Counted from the stretch's first letter, positions 42,841 through 51,807 are shown. The stretch is DNA of 64,000 nucleotides from JBDWFY01 sp039976075 (GCA_039976075.1 JBDWFY010000013.1:248001-312000); one strand, 5' to 3'. Numbers and translations are program-made. The notes: generated by a model from the sequence alone, not told the origin.

Positions 42841-44625
42841 CTAGCGAATTGAAGGCTGAGGCTTCATATCGGCAGGATCGATGCCCGCAACGGCAACAGG
42901 ATTTTTCATCGCATCGCGACGGAACGGCTCTCCCAGCTCCTGGTTCAGGATAACTTCAATAAAGGTCGTGACGCCGTTTGCCTGCTCTTCACATGATTTG
43001 GCGAGCGCTTCGGTCAGCTCTTCCATTGTGCTGACGCGAACACCTTTTACGCCGCAGCTTTCTGCAATTCCGGCGTAGGATACATCCTGATCAAGCTCAG
43101 TTCCAACAAAGTTGTCTTCGAACCACAATGTCGTGTTGCGCTTTTCCGCGCCCCACTGATAGTTGCGGAAGATAACCATTGTGATGTTCGGCCATTCTTT
43201 GCGGCCGCAAGCGGTCATCTCGTTCATGGAGATTCCGAACGCGCCATCTCCTGCAAAACCGATGCATGGTGTATCGGGGTTGCCGATTTTCGCACCGAGG
43301 ATCGCCGGGAAACCGTATCCACATGGCCCGAAAAGTCCTGGAGCGAGATATTTCCGAGGTTCATCAAAAGAAGGGTAGGCATTACCGATGGCGCAGTTGT
43401 TTCCAATATCCGTGGAAATGATCGCATCCCGAGGCATACCGGCCTGGATTGCACGCCATGCCTGACGAGGGCTCAGACGATTAGGGTGGGCAGCCCGAGC
43501 ACGTTCGTTCCAGGTGATCCCTTCGTCGTTGTCTTCTTCATGATCGAGAGAGGACAATTCCTGCGCCCAGCGAGACTTGGTGGTCGCGATCAGATCAAGG
43601 CGCTCCTGCCGACCGGCGCTGCCTGCACTTTCGGACAGGTTTTCAAGAATTTGCTCAGCCACCAGCTTGGCATCACCGTGGATCGGAACAGTCAGTTTCT
43701 TGGTGAGGCCGATACGATCGGAATTCATGTCAACCTGGATGACCTTGGCATCCTTGGGCCAATACTCCATGGCATAACCAGGAAGTGTCGAAAACGGATT
43801 AAGGCGCGTGCCCAAAGCCAGGATAACGTCAGCCTGCGCAATCAGCTGCATGCCCGCTTTGGAGCCGTTATAACCAAGCGGTCCGGCATAAAGCGGGTGC
43901 GAGCCGGGGAACGCATCATTGTGCTGATAGCCACAGCAAACCGGTGCACTCAGTTTTTCGGCCAGGTTCTTCGACGCTTCGATTGCATTACCAAGCACAA
44001 CACCAGCACCATTCAGAATGACCGGAAATTTTGCTTCTGAAAGAAGTTTTGCCGCTTCGACAATGGACTCACGCCCTCCTGGCTGCGGTTCCAGCCGAAC
44101 GATTGGCGGCAAATCAATGTCGATTACCTGGGTCCAGAAATCACGGGGAATGTTAATCTGCGCCGGAGCAGAACCACGCCATGCCTGCTCAATAACCCGG
44201 TTTAGAACTTCAGCGATCCGGCTTGGGTCAAGAACTTCTTCCTGATAGCAAACGCACTCTTCAAACATTGCCATCTGCTTGACTTCCTGGAAGCCCCCCT
44301 GGCCCATTGTCTTGTTTGCAGCCTGCGGTGAAACCAGCAGAAGCGGCGTGTGATTCCAGTAAGCGGTTTTGATCGGTGTAACAAAGTTTGTAATGCCTGG
44401 ACCGTTCTGAGCAATTGCCATGGACATTTTGCCTGTCGAACGCGTGAATCCATCCGCAATCATGCCGCCGGTGCACTCATGAGCACAATCCCAGAATGTG
44501 ATGCCCGCCTTGGGAAACAGATCCGAGATAGCCATCATTGCAGAGCCGATGATACCGAACGCATGTTCGATACCGTGCATTTGACAAACCTTGATGAAGG
44601 CTTCTTCCGTCGTCATTTTAGTCAT
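42841..44625 (-). CDS. xsc: Sulfoacetaldehyde acetyltransferase
   Basis: A 594-residue thiamine-diphosphate enzyme of the acetolactate-synthase superfamily that matches Xsc as I recall it: MTTEEAFIKVCQMHGIEHAF, FWDCAHECTGGMIADG with the catalytic Glu, NGPGITNFVTPIKTAYWNHT and PAQINIPRDFWTQVIDIDLP. The cofactor motif is GDGAFGISMNEMTACGRKEW with a later Asn (FRNYQWGAEKRN). Xsc converts sulfoacetaldehyde and phosphate to acetyl phosphate and sulfite, the step where taurine and isethionate degradation converge. No phosphate acetyltransferase gene follows, although xsc and pta are often paired. Upstream lie a 107-residue ORF and a GMC dehydrogenase on the same strand. Confidence 0.95.
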   Translation of the reverse strand: MTKMTTEEAFIKVCQMHGIEHAFGIIGSAMMAISDLFPKAGITFWDCAHECTGGMIADGFTRSTGKMSMAIAQNGPGITNFVTPIKTAYWNHTPLLLVSPQAANKTMGQGGFQEVKQMAMFEECVCYQEEVLDPSRIAEVLNRVIEQAWRGSAPAQINIPRDFWTQVIDIDLPPIVRLEPQPGGRESIVEAAKLLSEAKFPVILNGAGVVLGNAIEASKNLAEKLSAPVCCGYQHNDAFPGSHPLYAGPLGYNGSKAGMQLIAQADVILALGTRLNPFSTLPGYAMEYWPKDAKVIQVDMNSDRIGLTKKLTVPIHGDAKLVAEQILENLSESAGSAGRQERLDLIATTKSRWAQELSSLDHEEDNDEGITWNERARAAHPNRLSPRQAWRAIQAGMPRDAIISTDIGNNCAIGNAYPSFDEPRKYLAPGLFGPCGYGFPAILGAKIGNPDTPCIGFAGDGAFGISMNEMTACGRKEWPNITMVIFRNYQWGAEKRNTTLWFEDNFVGTELDQDVSYAGIAESCGVKGVRVSTMEELTEALAKSCEEQANGVTTFIEVILNQELGEPFRRDAMKNPVAVAGIDPADMKPQPSIR

Positions 44626-44668
44626 GTTACCTGCCCTTTTTATGTTCGGTACAACTGTAATTCCTGCT

Positions 44669-44992
44669 TCACGACCTCTTGCGGCGCGTGTACTTCCCGA
44701 CCTGAAAACTCGTCATGACATCCAGCCAGCCATTGGCGAGCTGATGAATATTTTTCTCCGCTGATGTCTGCATCTGCTTCCAGACATCTTCGTTTGCCGC
44801 ACATACCTGCGCATGGATTTCCATGGCCTGCTTCAATGCCATTTTGACCGCTTCAAGATTCTTTTCATGTGTTGCCTGCAAATTACCAGAGTGCTGCTGA
44901 ACAGCCTGCTGATAGTCGGCAACCTGGACCTGCCACTCATCAATTTGCGACTGCAACTTTTGGGCAAATGCATCCTTTGAAGTCACCGCCAC
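44669..44992 (-). CDS. Unrecognised 107-residue helical protein between dehydrogenase and xsc
   Basis: A small, soluble, almost entirely helical protein: KDAFAQKLQSQIDEWQVQVA, then QQHSGNLQATHEKNLEAVK and IHQLANGWLDVMTSFQ, with a basic tail KYTRRKRS. Gln-rich heptads suggest a coiled coil or a phasin-like amphipathic bundle. I do not recognise the family. Start codons are GTG at 44992 or GTG at 44986; GGAG is 3 or 9 nt away, which favours 44986. It lies 43 bp upstream of xsc and 97 bp downstream of the GMC gene, so co-transcription is likely. A PHA-granule phasin or a scaffold between the two enzymes are guesses only. Confidence 0.75.
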   Translation of the reverse strand: MAVTSKDAFAQKLQSQIDEWQVQVADYQQAVQQHSGNLQATHEKNLEAVKMALKQAMEIHAQVCAANEDVWKQMQTSAEKNIHQLANGWLDVMTSFQVGKYTRRKRS

Positions 44993-45089
44993 TTTCTCCA
45001 GTTCAAATTAGACACCAACACAAGACTGACACCGTCATGAAAGACAGCAGATGAAACCAAACCTGATTGCCCGAAGCCGTGCTCAGGGA

Positions 45090-46715
45090 TCAGTGTTTTC
45101 TGCTGTCTTCAATAATCATGTCAGAGGCTTTCTCTGCGATCATAATGGCCGGCGCATTGGTATTGCCCGACACGATTGACGGCATGATTGAGGCATCGGC
45201 CACGCGAAGATTTGCAATGCCGCGGACTTTCAAACGCTCATCAACAACCGACAGATCATCCGAACCCATTTTGCACGTACTTGTCGGGTGATAGATGGTC
45301 TGAGCGATATTACGGGCGCAATCCAGAAGTTGATCGTCTGTCTTAACTTCAGGCCCCGGAAGATATTCGCGCACAATGTAAGGGCTCATTACGTTTGTAT
45401 TCACCAGCTTGCGCGTAAATTTCAGCGCATCAATGGCTGTTTGCTGATCCTTCTCGGTCGCAAGATAGTTGGGGTGGATCGCTGGATAAGCCTTCGGATC
45501 CGATGAGGTGATTTCGATCCGTCCCTTGCTTTCGGGGCGCAACTGACAGACTGACATCGTCACACCCCGGAACGGATGCATGACAATGCCTGGCTTTTCT
45601 GCACTCAGCGGCTGAAAGTGATACTGAATATCCGGCACTTCCATTTCAGGCTGCGTCTTGGCAAAAATCGCCACCTGACTTGCGCCCATGCTCATCGGTC
45701 CGGTCCGCGCAAACACATACTGCATACCAATCATCATACGCCGGAAGAAATTGTTGATCTCTTCATTAAGCGTAGGAACGTTGACTTCATACACAGTTCG
45801 GATCTGCAAGTGATCCTGGAGATTCTGGCCCACACCCCGCAATTCCTTCAGAACCGGAATATTGTGTTCAGAAAGTAGTGCGCCGGGTCCAATGCCCGAC
45901 AGTTGCAGTATCTGCGGCGAACCAATCGCGCCAGCGGACAGGATGACCTCACCACCCGGTTTCAATCCGAACTTACGCGGTGCGCCCTTGTGCGAAACAG
46001 CGATACCGATCGCTGCTGCATCCTTCATGAGCACTTTCTCAATCAGAGCATGCGTAACAATGTCGAGATTTTCTCGATTCTTGACCGGCTTCAGAAACCC
46101 AACCGCCGTTGAACATCGCAGTCCATTACGGGCGGTCTGCTGATAATAGGCAGCTCCCTCCTGACTGACGCCGTTATAATCCTCGTTGCGCGGCAATCCC
46201 AATTCAACGGCCGCGTCGATCAGTGCTTCACATATTTCACGTTTGGCACGCATATTCTGGACAGCGAGACCGCCGCCGACACCATGATATTCATCAGCAC
46301 CGTTTTGCTGGTCTTCGGAACGCTTGAAATAAGGCAGGACATCCTCAAACGCCCAGCCGGTATTGCCCAGCTGGCGCCAGTAGTCGTAATCCTGTCGCTG
46401 CCCGCGAACATAAAGAAGACCATTGATGGAGCTTGATCCGCCCAGCGTCTTACCACGTGGCCAGTCGATCGAGCGGCCGTTCAAACCAGGATCCGGCTCC
46501 GTCTTGTAGCTCCAGTCAGTGCGCGGATTATGAAGCGTTTTGAAATAGCCGACCGGAATATGGATCCACGGGTACCAATCACGCCCCCCTGCTTCAAGCA
46601 ATAGCACGCGCTTTGAAGGATCAGCCGACAATCGATTAGCAAGGACACATCCTGCGGATCCCGCACCGGCGACAATGTAGTCATATGTGTCATTACCATC
46701 AAAATCGACTGACAT
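45090..46715 (-). CDS. GMC-family FAD dehydrogenase, candidate isethionate dehydrogenase
   Basis: A 541-residue glucose-methanol-choline oxidoreductase. It has the FAD motif GAGSAGCVLANRLS near the N-terminus, the first GMC signature RGKTLGGSSSINGLLYVRG, the second GAIGSPQILQLSGIGP, and the active-site His/Asn in YHPTSTCKMG and SGNTNAPAIMI. Most such enzymes oxidise primary alcohols and pass electrons to the respiratory chain. Membrane-bound isethionate dehydrogenase (IseJ of Cupriavidus) is, as I recall, of this family. Being in one direction with xsc and facing an IclR regulator makes isethionate the best guess; choline or another alcohol remains possible. The ATG at 46715 is used. Confidence 0.85.
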   Translation of the reverse strand: MSVDFDGNDTYDYIVAGAGSAGCVLANRLSADPSKRVLLLEAGGRDWYPWIHIPVGYFKTLHNPRTDWSYKTEPDPGLNGRSIDWPRGKTLGGSSSINGLLYVRGQRQDYDYWRQLGNTGWAFEDVLPYFKRSEDQQNGADEYHGVGGGLAVQNMRAKREICEALIDAAVELGLPRNEDYNGVSQEGAAYYQQTARNGLRCSTAVGFLKPVKNRENLDIVTHALIEKVLMKDAAAIGIAVSHKGAPRKFGLKPGGEVILSAGAIGSPQILQLSGIGPGALLSEHNIPVLKELRGVGQNLQDHLQIRTVYEVNVPTLNEEINNFFRRMMIGMQYVFARTGPMSMGASQVAIFAKTQPEMEVPDIQYHFQPLSAEKPGIVMHPFRGVTMSVCQLRPESKGRIEITSSDPKAYPAIHPNYLATEKDQQTAIDALKFTRKLVNTNVMSPYIVREYLPGPEVKTDDQLLDCARNIAQTIYHPTSTCKMGSDDLSVVDERLKVRGIANLRVADASIMPSIVSGNTNAPAIMIAEKASDMIIEDSRKH

Positions 46716-46806
46716 TGGCTTTAAACTTCCAAAGCTAAAGGGGCCATCTCGGCAGCTCTTCGCACTATTGTTAACGGAGCTGTAGAAGATCCAACCTTTA
46801 TACACT

Positions 46807-46881
46807 ATCTACAAAAATAAGCAATAATGAAAAATATATTTTATTATTGCTTATTTTTGTAGATTTTGTGTAATTTGTAGA
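46807..46881. promoter_or_regulatory. Long AT-rich palindrome, likely IclR operator
   Basis: The arm 46807-46828 (starting ATCTACAAAAATAAGCAATA) is perfectly inverted at 46843-46864, 22 bp each. After one G-T pair, three more A/T pairs follow inside, so nearly the whole 58-bp block is symmetrical. TTTGTAGA, the outer end of the arm, is repeated at 46874-46881. It lies 92 bp upstream of the GMC start and about 220 bp upstream of the IclR gene. IclR regulators bind palindromes between divergent genes, but this one is much longer than usual. Confidence 0.6.
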
Positions 46882-47081
46882 CCTCTGACATCGCTGTAAC
46901 GGAATGTCAGTCAGGCGGCGCTAATTGAAGGGCATTTTCAAATGACACGTGAGGTCCAACTGTCGGTAATCGATAGGTCCTCGACAGCATATTGCGCAGA
47001 TGATACGCCTCCCGGCGCTTATTTGAGACGCACGCGCCGCGCCTGCCATGCAACAGTTAAATGAGAATGGACTGAAGTACG

Positions 47082-47855
47082 ATGGATGCACGCGACAAAG
47101 GGCATAGTTTTCTTCGGGTCTATCGGATCATCGAAATGGTGGCGGGATCGGAATGGCCAATTTCCTATTCAGAAATCAGTGAGCGGCTGGATCTTTCCAA
47201 ACCATCGGCACACCGTCTGTGTGAAATGCTGGAAAGTAACTCGATCATCGTGCGCGCGCTGGACGGAAAAAGTTATCGACCTGGTCCGCGACTGCGAGCG
47301 CTCTCAATGGATATTCTTGGCGGCAGCGCGCTGCAGCTTGAACGACAGCTGATTTTGCGGTCGGTATCAGAAAAGACGGGAGAAACTTGCAATATTACAG
47401 TGCCCGATGGCATGGAAATGCTCTATCTGGACAGAGTGGAGACGGCATGGCCGTTGCGTATTTCAATGCCGGCGGGTTCGCGGGTACCGCTTCATTGCAC
47501 CGCAAGCGGGAAACTGTATCTCAGTCAGCTCGCCTCGCGGGAGCGAAAGAAACTGATCAGTTCGCTTGACCTGAAATCCTATACCAAAAACACAATTACC
47601 GACAGCGGCAAACTGATTGAACAACTGAAGACGATCCGCCAACAACAGGTTGGCACTGACGATCAGGAGTTCATCGATGAGATGATCTCCGTTTCAGTAC
47701 CTATCAACGACCCTCTTGGGAGAATTTGCGCCACAATTGCCGTTCATGGCCCTATCTCCAGATTACCCTTCGAGAAGGCATTATCCCATCTGCCTGTTCT
47801 TCGCGAGGCGGCCGCGCAGCTCGAAACAACCATAGGCGCCGGTCCAGGTACATAA
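47082..47855 (+). CDS. IclR-family transcriptional regulator
   Basis: A 257-residue IclR regulator. The N-terminal winged helix carries MVAGSEWPISYSEISERLDL and SKPSAHRLCEMLESNSII (about 20-60). The effector domain has the family blocks ETCNITVPDGMEMLYLDRVE, PLHCTASGKLYLSQL and the end ISVSVPINDPLGRICATIAV. It is divergent from the GMC-dehydrogenase/xsc set across a spacer with a large palindrome, so it most likely controls it; sulfonate pathways are, as I recall, sometimes governed by IclR proteins. The effector is unknown. Confidence 0.92.
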   Translation: MDARDKGHSFLRVYRIIEMVAGSEWPISYSEISERLDLSKPSAHRLCEMLESNSIIVRALDGKSYRPGPRLRALSMDILGGSALQLERQLILRSVSEKTGETCNITVPDGMEMLYLDRVETAWPLRISMPAGSRVPLHCTASGKLYLSQLASRERKKLISSLDLKSYTKNTITDSGKLIEQLKTIRQQQVGTDDQEFIDEMISVSVPINDPLGRICATIAVHGPISRLPFEKALSHLPVLREAAAQLETTIGAGPGT

Positions 47856-47982
47856 CATGCACAGTTGAAACCTGTCATTCAGTGTTGCAGGGACATACGC
47901 CAAGTACTCGATTTTGACATGTGCGAACCAAACGACCGGTTCCCGCTTTTGCTGGATGTAATCCAGGTTGTGAAGTCATAAT

Positions 47983-49974
47983 TTAGGCCGCACGATCGCT
48001 GACACCATCAACAATCTGCACGACATCGGCCATGATATCGCTCAGCTGGAAATCTTTAGGCGTGTACACGGCAGCAACCCCCATACCCAGCAAGGCTTGC
48101 TTGTCTTCATCGGGAATAATACCGCCGACAACAACCGGGACATCGTCAAGACCGTTAGAGCGCATGCGATCCATCACATCCCCCACGAGCGCCAAATGAG
48201 ATCCGGACAAAATGGACAATCCAACCACATGGACGCCCTCTTCCAGCGCGGCGTTGACAATTTGTGCCGGCGTCAGGCGGATGCCTTCATAAACGACTTC
48301 CATTCCGCAATCGCGGGCCCGAACGGCAATCTGTTCAGCCCCATTTGAATGGCCGTCTAGACCTGGCTTGCCGACCAAAAACTTGAGACGCCGTCCCAGT
48401 TTGGCGGAAACAGTTTCCACCGATTGCCGAATGCGGACGACATCTCCGCCTTCATCCCGCGCGGCACGGCCCACGCCGGTGGGTGCACGATATTCACCAA
48501 ACACAGCGCGCAGGGCCGCCCCCCACTCGCCTGTCGTTACTCCGGCCTTGGCACATGCGATCGACGCATCCATGATATTGGCCTCACCCGTGGCCGCATC
48601 CTTCAACGCAGTCAGCGCTTCCTGGCAAGCCTGATCATTGCGCTCTGATCGCCACGCCTTGATTTTTTCAATGGCCTCCGCTTCGACCGTTTCCGATACA
48701 GTCAGAATCCCGCCATCTTCTCCACCCGATAGCGGTGAGGTTTCGCTTTCACCCCAGCGATTGACACCGACAACAACCTGCTCTCCGGACTCGATCGCTT
48801 CCAGACGCCGTGAATTGGATTCAACCAGTTGCTGCTTCATGTAGCTGGATTCGACCGCGGCAATCGCGCCACCCATTGCATCGATACGGGACAGTTCCGA
48901 TCGCGCCGCCTCTTTCAGGCTCTCAACCTTGCGCTCGATTTCCTTCGAGCCGTCAAAGATATCTCCGTATTCAAGCAGGTCTGTCTCATAGGCAACAATT
49001 TGTTGCATGCGCAATGACCACTGTTGGTCGAATGGCCGCGGCAGACCGAGCGCTTCATTCCAGGCTGGAAGCTGAACTGCTCGGGCACGGGCGTTTTTCG
49101 ACAGAACGACTGCAAGCATCTCGATTAGAATACGATAGACGTTGTTCTCTGGCTGCTGCTCGGTCAGTCCGAGGGAGTTGACCTGCACACCATACCGGAA
49201 TCGGCGATAGCGGGGATCGTCCACTCCGTAACGATCCCTGCAAATCTCATCCCAGAGTTCGGTAAAGGCGCGCATCTTGCACAGCTCGGTAACAAAACGC
49301 ATTCCAGCATTGACGAAAAAGGATATGCGTCCCACCGCGGCGGGAAAGTCAGCATCGGCAATCGCGCCGGAGGCCTTCACACGATCAAGAATTGCAACGG
49401 CGGTTGCCAGCGCAAATGAAAGTTCCTGAACCGGCGTCGCACCTGCTTCCTGCAGATGATAGGAGCAAACGTTCATCGGGTTCCACTTGGGCATATTTGA
49501 ATAAGTCCAGGTGATGACATCGGTTGTCAGGCGCATACTCGGGGCCGGCGGAAACACATAGGTTCCCCGCGACAGGTACTCTTTGATCAGATCATTCTGC
49601 GTTGTTCCAGACAGGAGAGACCGATCGGCACCCTGCTCATCGGCAGCAGCTATATAGAGCGCCAACAACCAAGGTGCCGTCGCATTAATTGTCATGGACG
49701 TGTTCATCCGCTCAAGCGGAATAGCATCAAATAGGCTGCGCATGTCGCCAACATGGGAGACCGGCACTCCGACTTTCCCCACTTCACCCCGCGCAAGCGC
49801 ATCATCGGGATCATATCCCGTCTGGGTGGGCAGATCGAATGCTACCGAAAGACCGGTCTGACCTTTTTCGAGGTTTGCCCTGTAAAGCTTGTTTGACTGA
49901 ACGGCAGTGGAATGACCGGCATAGGTACGAAAAATCCACGGCTTGTCTCTTTCATGGCTCGTGGTTTTAACCAT
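47983..49974 (-). CDS. meaA: Ethylmalonyl-CoA mutase
   Basis: A 663-residue adenosylcobalamin mutase. The N-terminal catalytic barrel begins RDKPWIFRTYAGHSTAVQSN with TQTGYDPDDALARGEVGKVG, and SYHLQEAGATPVQELSFALA lies in the middle. The C-terminal B12 domain has the D-x-H-x-x-G motif (Asp540, His542, Gly545) and GLSILSGSH. A single chain of this size fits Ecm/MeaA rather than methylmalonyl-CoA mutase. It converts (2R)-ethylmalonyl-CoA to methylsuccinyl-CoA in the ethylmalonyl-CoA pathway. It is divergent from ccr, which makes its substrate. Confidence 0.93.
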   Translation of the reverse strand: MVKTTSHERDKPWIFRTYAGHSTAVQSNKLYRANLEKGQTGLSVAFDLPTQTGYDPDDALARGEVGKVGVPVSHVGDMRSLFDAIPLERMNTSMTINATAPWLLALYIAAADEQGADRSLLSGTTQNDLIKEYLSRGTYVFPPAPSMRLTTDVITWTYSNMPKWNPMNVCSYHLQEAGATPVQELSFALATAVAILDRVKASGAIADADFPAAVGRISFFVNAGMRFVTELCKMRAFTELWDEICRDRYGVDDPRYRRFRYGVQVNSLGLTEQQPENNVYRILIEMLAVVLSKNARARAVQLPAWNEALGLPRPFDQQWSLRMQQIVAYETDLLEYGDIFDGSKEIERKVESLKEAARSELSRIDAMGGAIAAVESSYMKQQLVESNSRRLEAIESGEQVVVGVNRWGESETSPLSGGEDGGILTVSETVEAEAIEKIKAWRSERNDQACQEALTALKDAATGEANIMDASIACAKAGVTTGEWGAALRAVFGEYRAPTGVGRAARDEGGDVVRIRQSVETVSAKLGRRLKFLVGKPGLDGHSNGAEQIAVRARDCGMEVVYEGIRLTPAQIVNAALEEGVHVVGLSILSGSHLALVGDVMDRMRSNGLDDVPVVVGGIIPDEDKQALLGMGVAAVYTPKDFQLSDIMADVVQIVDGVSDRAA

Positions 49975-50431
49975 TTCTACCGCCCTTTCGTTCTTTCAAC
50001 CAAGGCATTTTACGCAATCACCGGATCGCGTGAAATGCTACAAGCTTTTGTTTTGGCGCGTATCCTTGTCACAAAGATATTTCACCCTCTCCGGGATACG
50101 GTCCGGAATTGCTAAATCGATTTCAGATCAGATTCGCCGCCAAATTCTGCTGAAACCGGCAGGTCGAACAAAATACGCCCTGTTAAAATCGAATTTCCGA
50201 CATATACTGCAATGCAATATTCTTTTAGAACCATTGCCAAGTTAAGCAATAGTATAATGTTCAGAACCGTTCTAGCGTTCAATAATTGCTCAGAACGACT
50301 ATTTTGTCTGCTGCAGTGCGATATAAGTCGGTTTCAACGTAACCCGGTCAGATGAACGAGATCTGCACCAAAATTCGATGCATGAAACCGGATGATGAAG
50401 AACGCTGAAGCACCGAAATCTGAAGGGACGG
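49975..50431. promoter_or_regulatory. meaA-ccr divergent promoter region with inverted repeat
   Basis: 457 bp without a gene between the two divergent pathway genes. ATTGC at 50233-50237 is inverted as GCAAT at 50246-50250 with an 8-bp spacer. A further TGCAATGCAATA lies just upstream (about 50208-50219). These TTGC/GCAA elements could bind the acetate-responsive regulator of the pathway; that is inference from position. Confidence 0.4.
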
Positions 50432-51739
50432 ATGATGGCGAACGCGGCTTTAAAGGGCGATGTTAATGACAACGCACCGAAAGTGGAGGGTGAATTGAAG
50501 GACCTCTATGAATTGGGCGAAATTCCGCCATTGGGACATGTGCCCAAAAATATGTACGCTTGGGCAATCCGTCAGGACCGGCACGGCCCACCGGAAGAAG
50601 CCATGCAGCTCGAAGTCCTCCCGACCTGGGAGCTGGACAGCCACGATGTGCTGGTTCTGGTTATGGCAGCGGGCGTCAACTACAATGGGATCTGGGCTGC
50701 CCTGGGCGAACCCATTTCGGTTTTCAACGTTCACGACAGCCCGTTTCATATCGCAGGATCCGACGCCTCAGGCATCGTCTGGGCGGTCGGCTCAAAAGTG
50801 AAACGATGGAAAGTCGGCGATGAAGTCGTGATTCACTGCAATCAGGATGATGGCGATGATGAAGAATGCAACGGCGGCGATCCGATGTTTTCTCCAACAC
50901 AGCGGATCTGGGGGTATGAAACGCCGGACGGCTCTTTTGCCCAGTTTGCGCGCGTTCAATCTCAACAATTGATGCCCCGTCCGGCCCATCTGACCTGGGA
51001 AGAAAGCGCCAGCTACACCCTGACACTGGCAACGGCCTATCGGATGCTGTTCGGACATGCCCCACATCAGTTGAGGCCCGGTCAGAATGTGCTTATCTGG
51101 GGTGCCTCTGGCGGCCTTGGCGTCTTCGGCGTTCAGCTGGCTGCCGCAGCCGGAGCCAATGCAATCGGTGTCATCTCGGATGAAGACAAGCGAGATTATG
51201 TGCTCAGCCTCGGCGCAAAGGGCGTCATTAACCGCAAGGACTTCGATTGCTGGGGACAACTCCCCAAGGTCAACTCCGAGGAATACAAGAAGTGGTTCAG
51301 TGAAGTCCGCAAGTTCGGCAAGGCCATATGGGATGTTACCGGAAAAGGCAATAACGTCGACATGGTGTTTGAACACCCAGGCGAAGCCACTTTCCCGGTA
51401 TCAACCTTTGTTGCCAAACGCGGCGGGATGATCGTGTTCTGTGCAGGAACAACGGGTTTCAATCTGACCATGGATGCCCGCTATGTATGGATGCATCAAA
51501 AACGGGTGCAAGGATCTCATTTCGCTCATTTGAAACAGGCTTCCGAAGCGAATAAATTTGTCATCGATCGGCGCATCGATCCCTGCATGAGCGAAGTCTT
51601 TCCGTGGGACCAAATCCCGACCGCCCACACTAAAATGTGGAAAAACCAGCATGCGCCGGGCAACATGGCGGTGCTGGTCAATGCGCCGACGACCGGCCTT
51701 CGTTCATATGAAGATGTGCTTGAGGCGTGCAAACGCTGA
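50432..51739 (+). CDS. ccr: Crotonyl-CoA carboxylase/reductase
   Basis: A 435-residue medium-chain dehydrogenase/reductase matching Ccr. Features are VPKNMYAWAIRQDRHGPPEE near the start, VMAAGVNYNGIWAALGEP, an NADPH motif WGASGGLGVFGVQLAAAAGA (about 222-241), VINRKDFDCWGQLPKV, and a later GTTGFNLTMDARYVWMHQKR block. Ccr reductively carboxylates crotonyl-CoA to ethylmalonyl-CoA, the key step of acetyl-CoA assimilation without isocitrate lyase. GAAGGGACGG precedes the start. A strong terminator follows. Confidence 0.96.
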   Translation: MMANAALKGDVNDNAPKVEGELKDLYELGEIPPLGHVPKNMYAWAIRQDRHGPPEEAMQLEVLPTWELDSHDVLVLVMAAGVNYNGIWAALGEPISVFNVHDSPFHIAGSDASGIVWAVGSKVKRWKVGDEVVIHCNQDDGDDEECNGGDPMFSPTQRIWGYETPDGSFAQFARVQSQQLMPRPAHLTWEESASYTLTLATAYRMLFGHAPHQLRPGQNVLIWGASGGLGVFGVQLAAAAGANAIGVISDEDKRDYVLSLGAKGVINRKDFDCWGQLPKVNSEEYKKWFSEVRKFGKAIWDVTGKGNNVDMVFEHPGEATFPVSTFVAKRGGMIVFCAGTTGFNLTMDARYVWMHQKRVQGSHFAHLKQASEANKFVIDRRIDPCMSEVFPWDQIPTAHTKMWKNQHAPGNMAVLVNAPTTGLRSYEDVLEACKR

Positions 51740-51769
51740 ATCAACCCTATTTTCGCTGCCGAGAATTCC

Positions 51770-51807
51770 AGCCTCCGCCGAATCATCAGATCGGCGGAGG
51801 CTTTTTT
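51770..51807 (+). terminator. Rho-independent terminator after ccr
   Basis: AGCCTCCGCCGA pairs with TCGGCGGAGGCT (about 11-12 bp) around a 9-nt loop and is followed by TTTTTT. Confidence 0.93.

Noticed and set aside
42841..44625. Acetolactate synthase or oxalyl-CoA decarboxylase for the ThDP enzyme.
   Set aside because: The N-terminal and mid-protein blocks match sulfoacetaldehyde acetyltransferase much more closely, and there is no acetolactate synthase small subunit gene nearby.
46807..46864. Reading the long palindrome as a transcription terminator.
   Set aside because: It lies upstream of two divergent genes, has almost no GC pairs and no gene ends at it.
47983..49974. Methylmalonyl-CoA mutase instead of ethylmalonyl-CoA mutase.
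   Set aside because: The single 663-residue chain and the divergent ccr gene match ethylmalonyl-CoA mutase; methylmalonyl-CoA mutase large subunits are usually about 710-730 residues.
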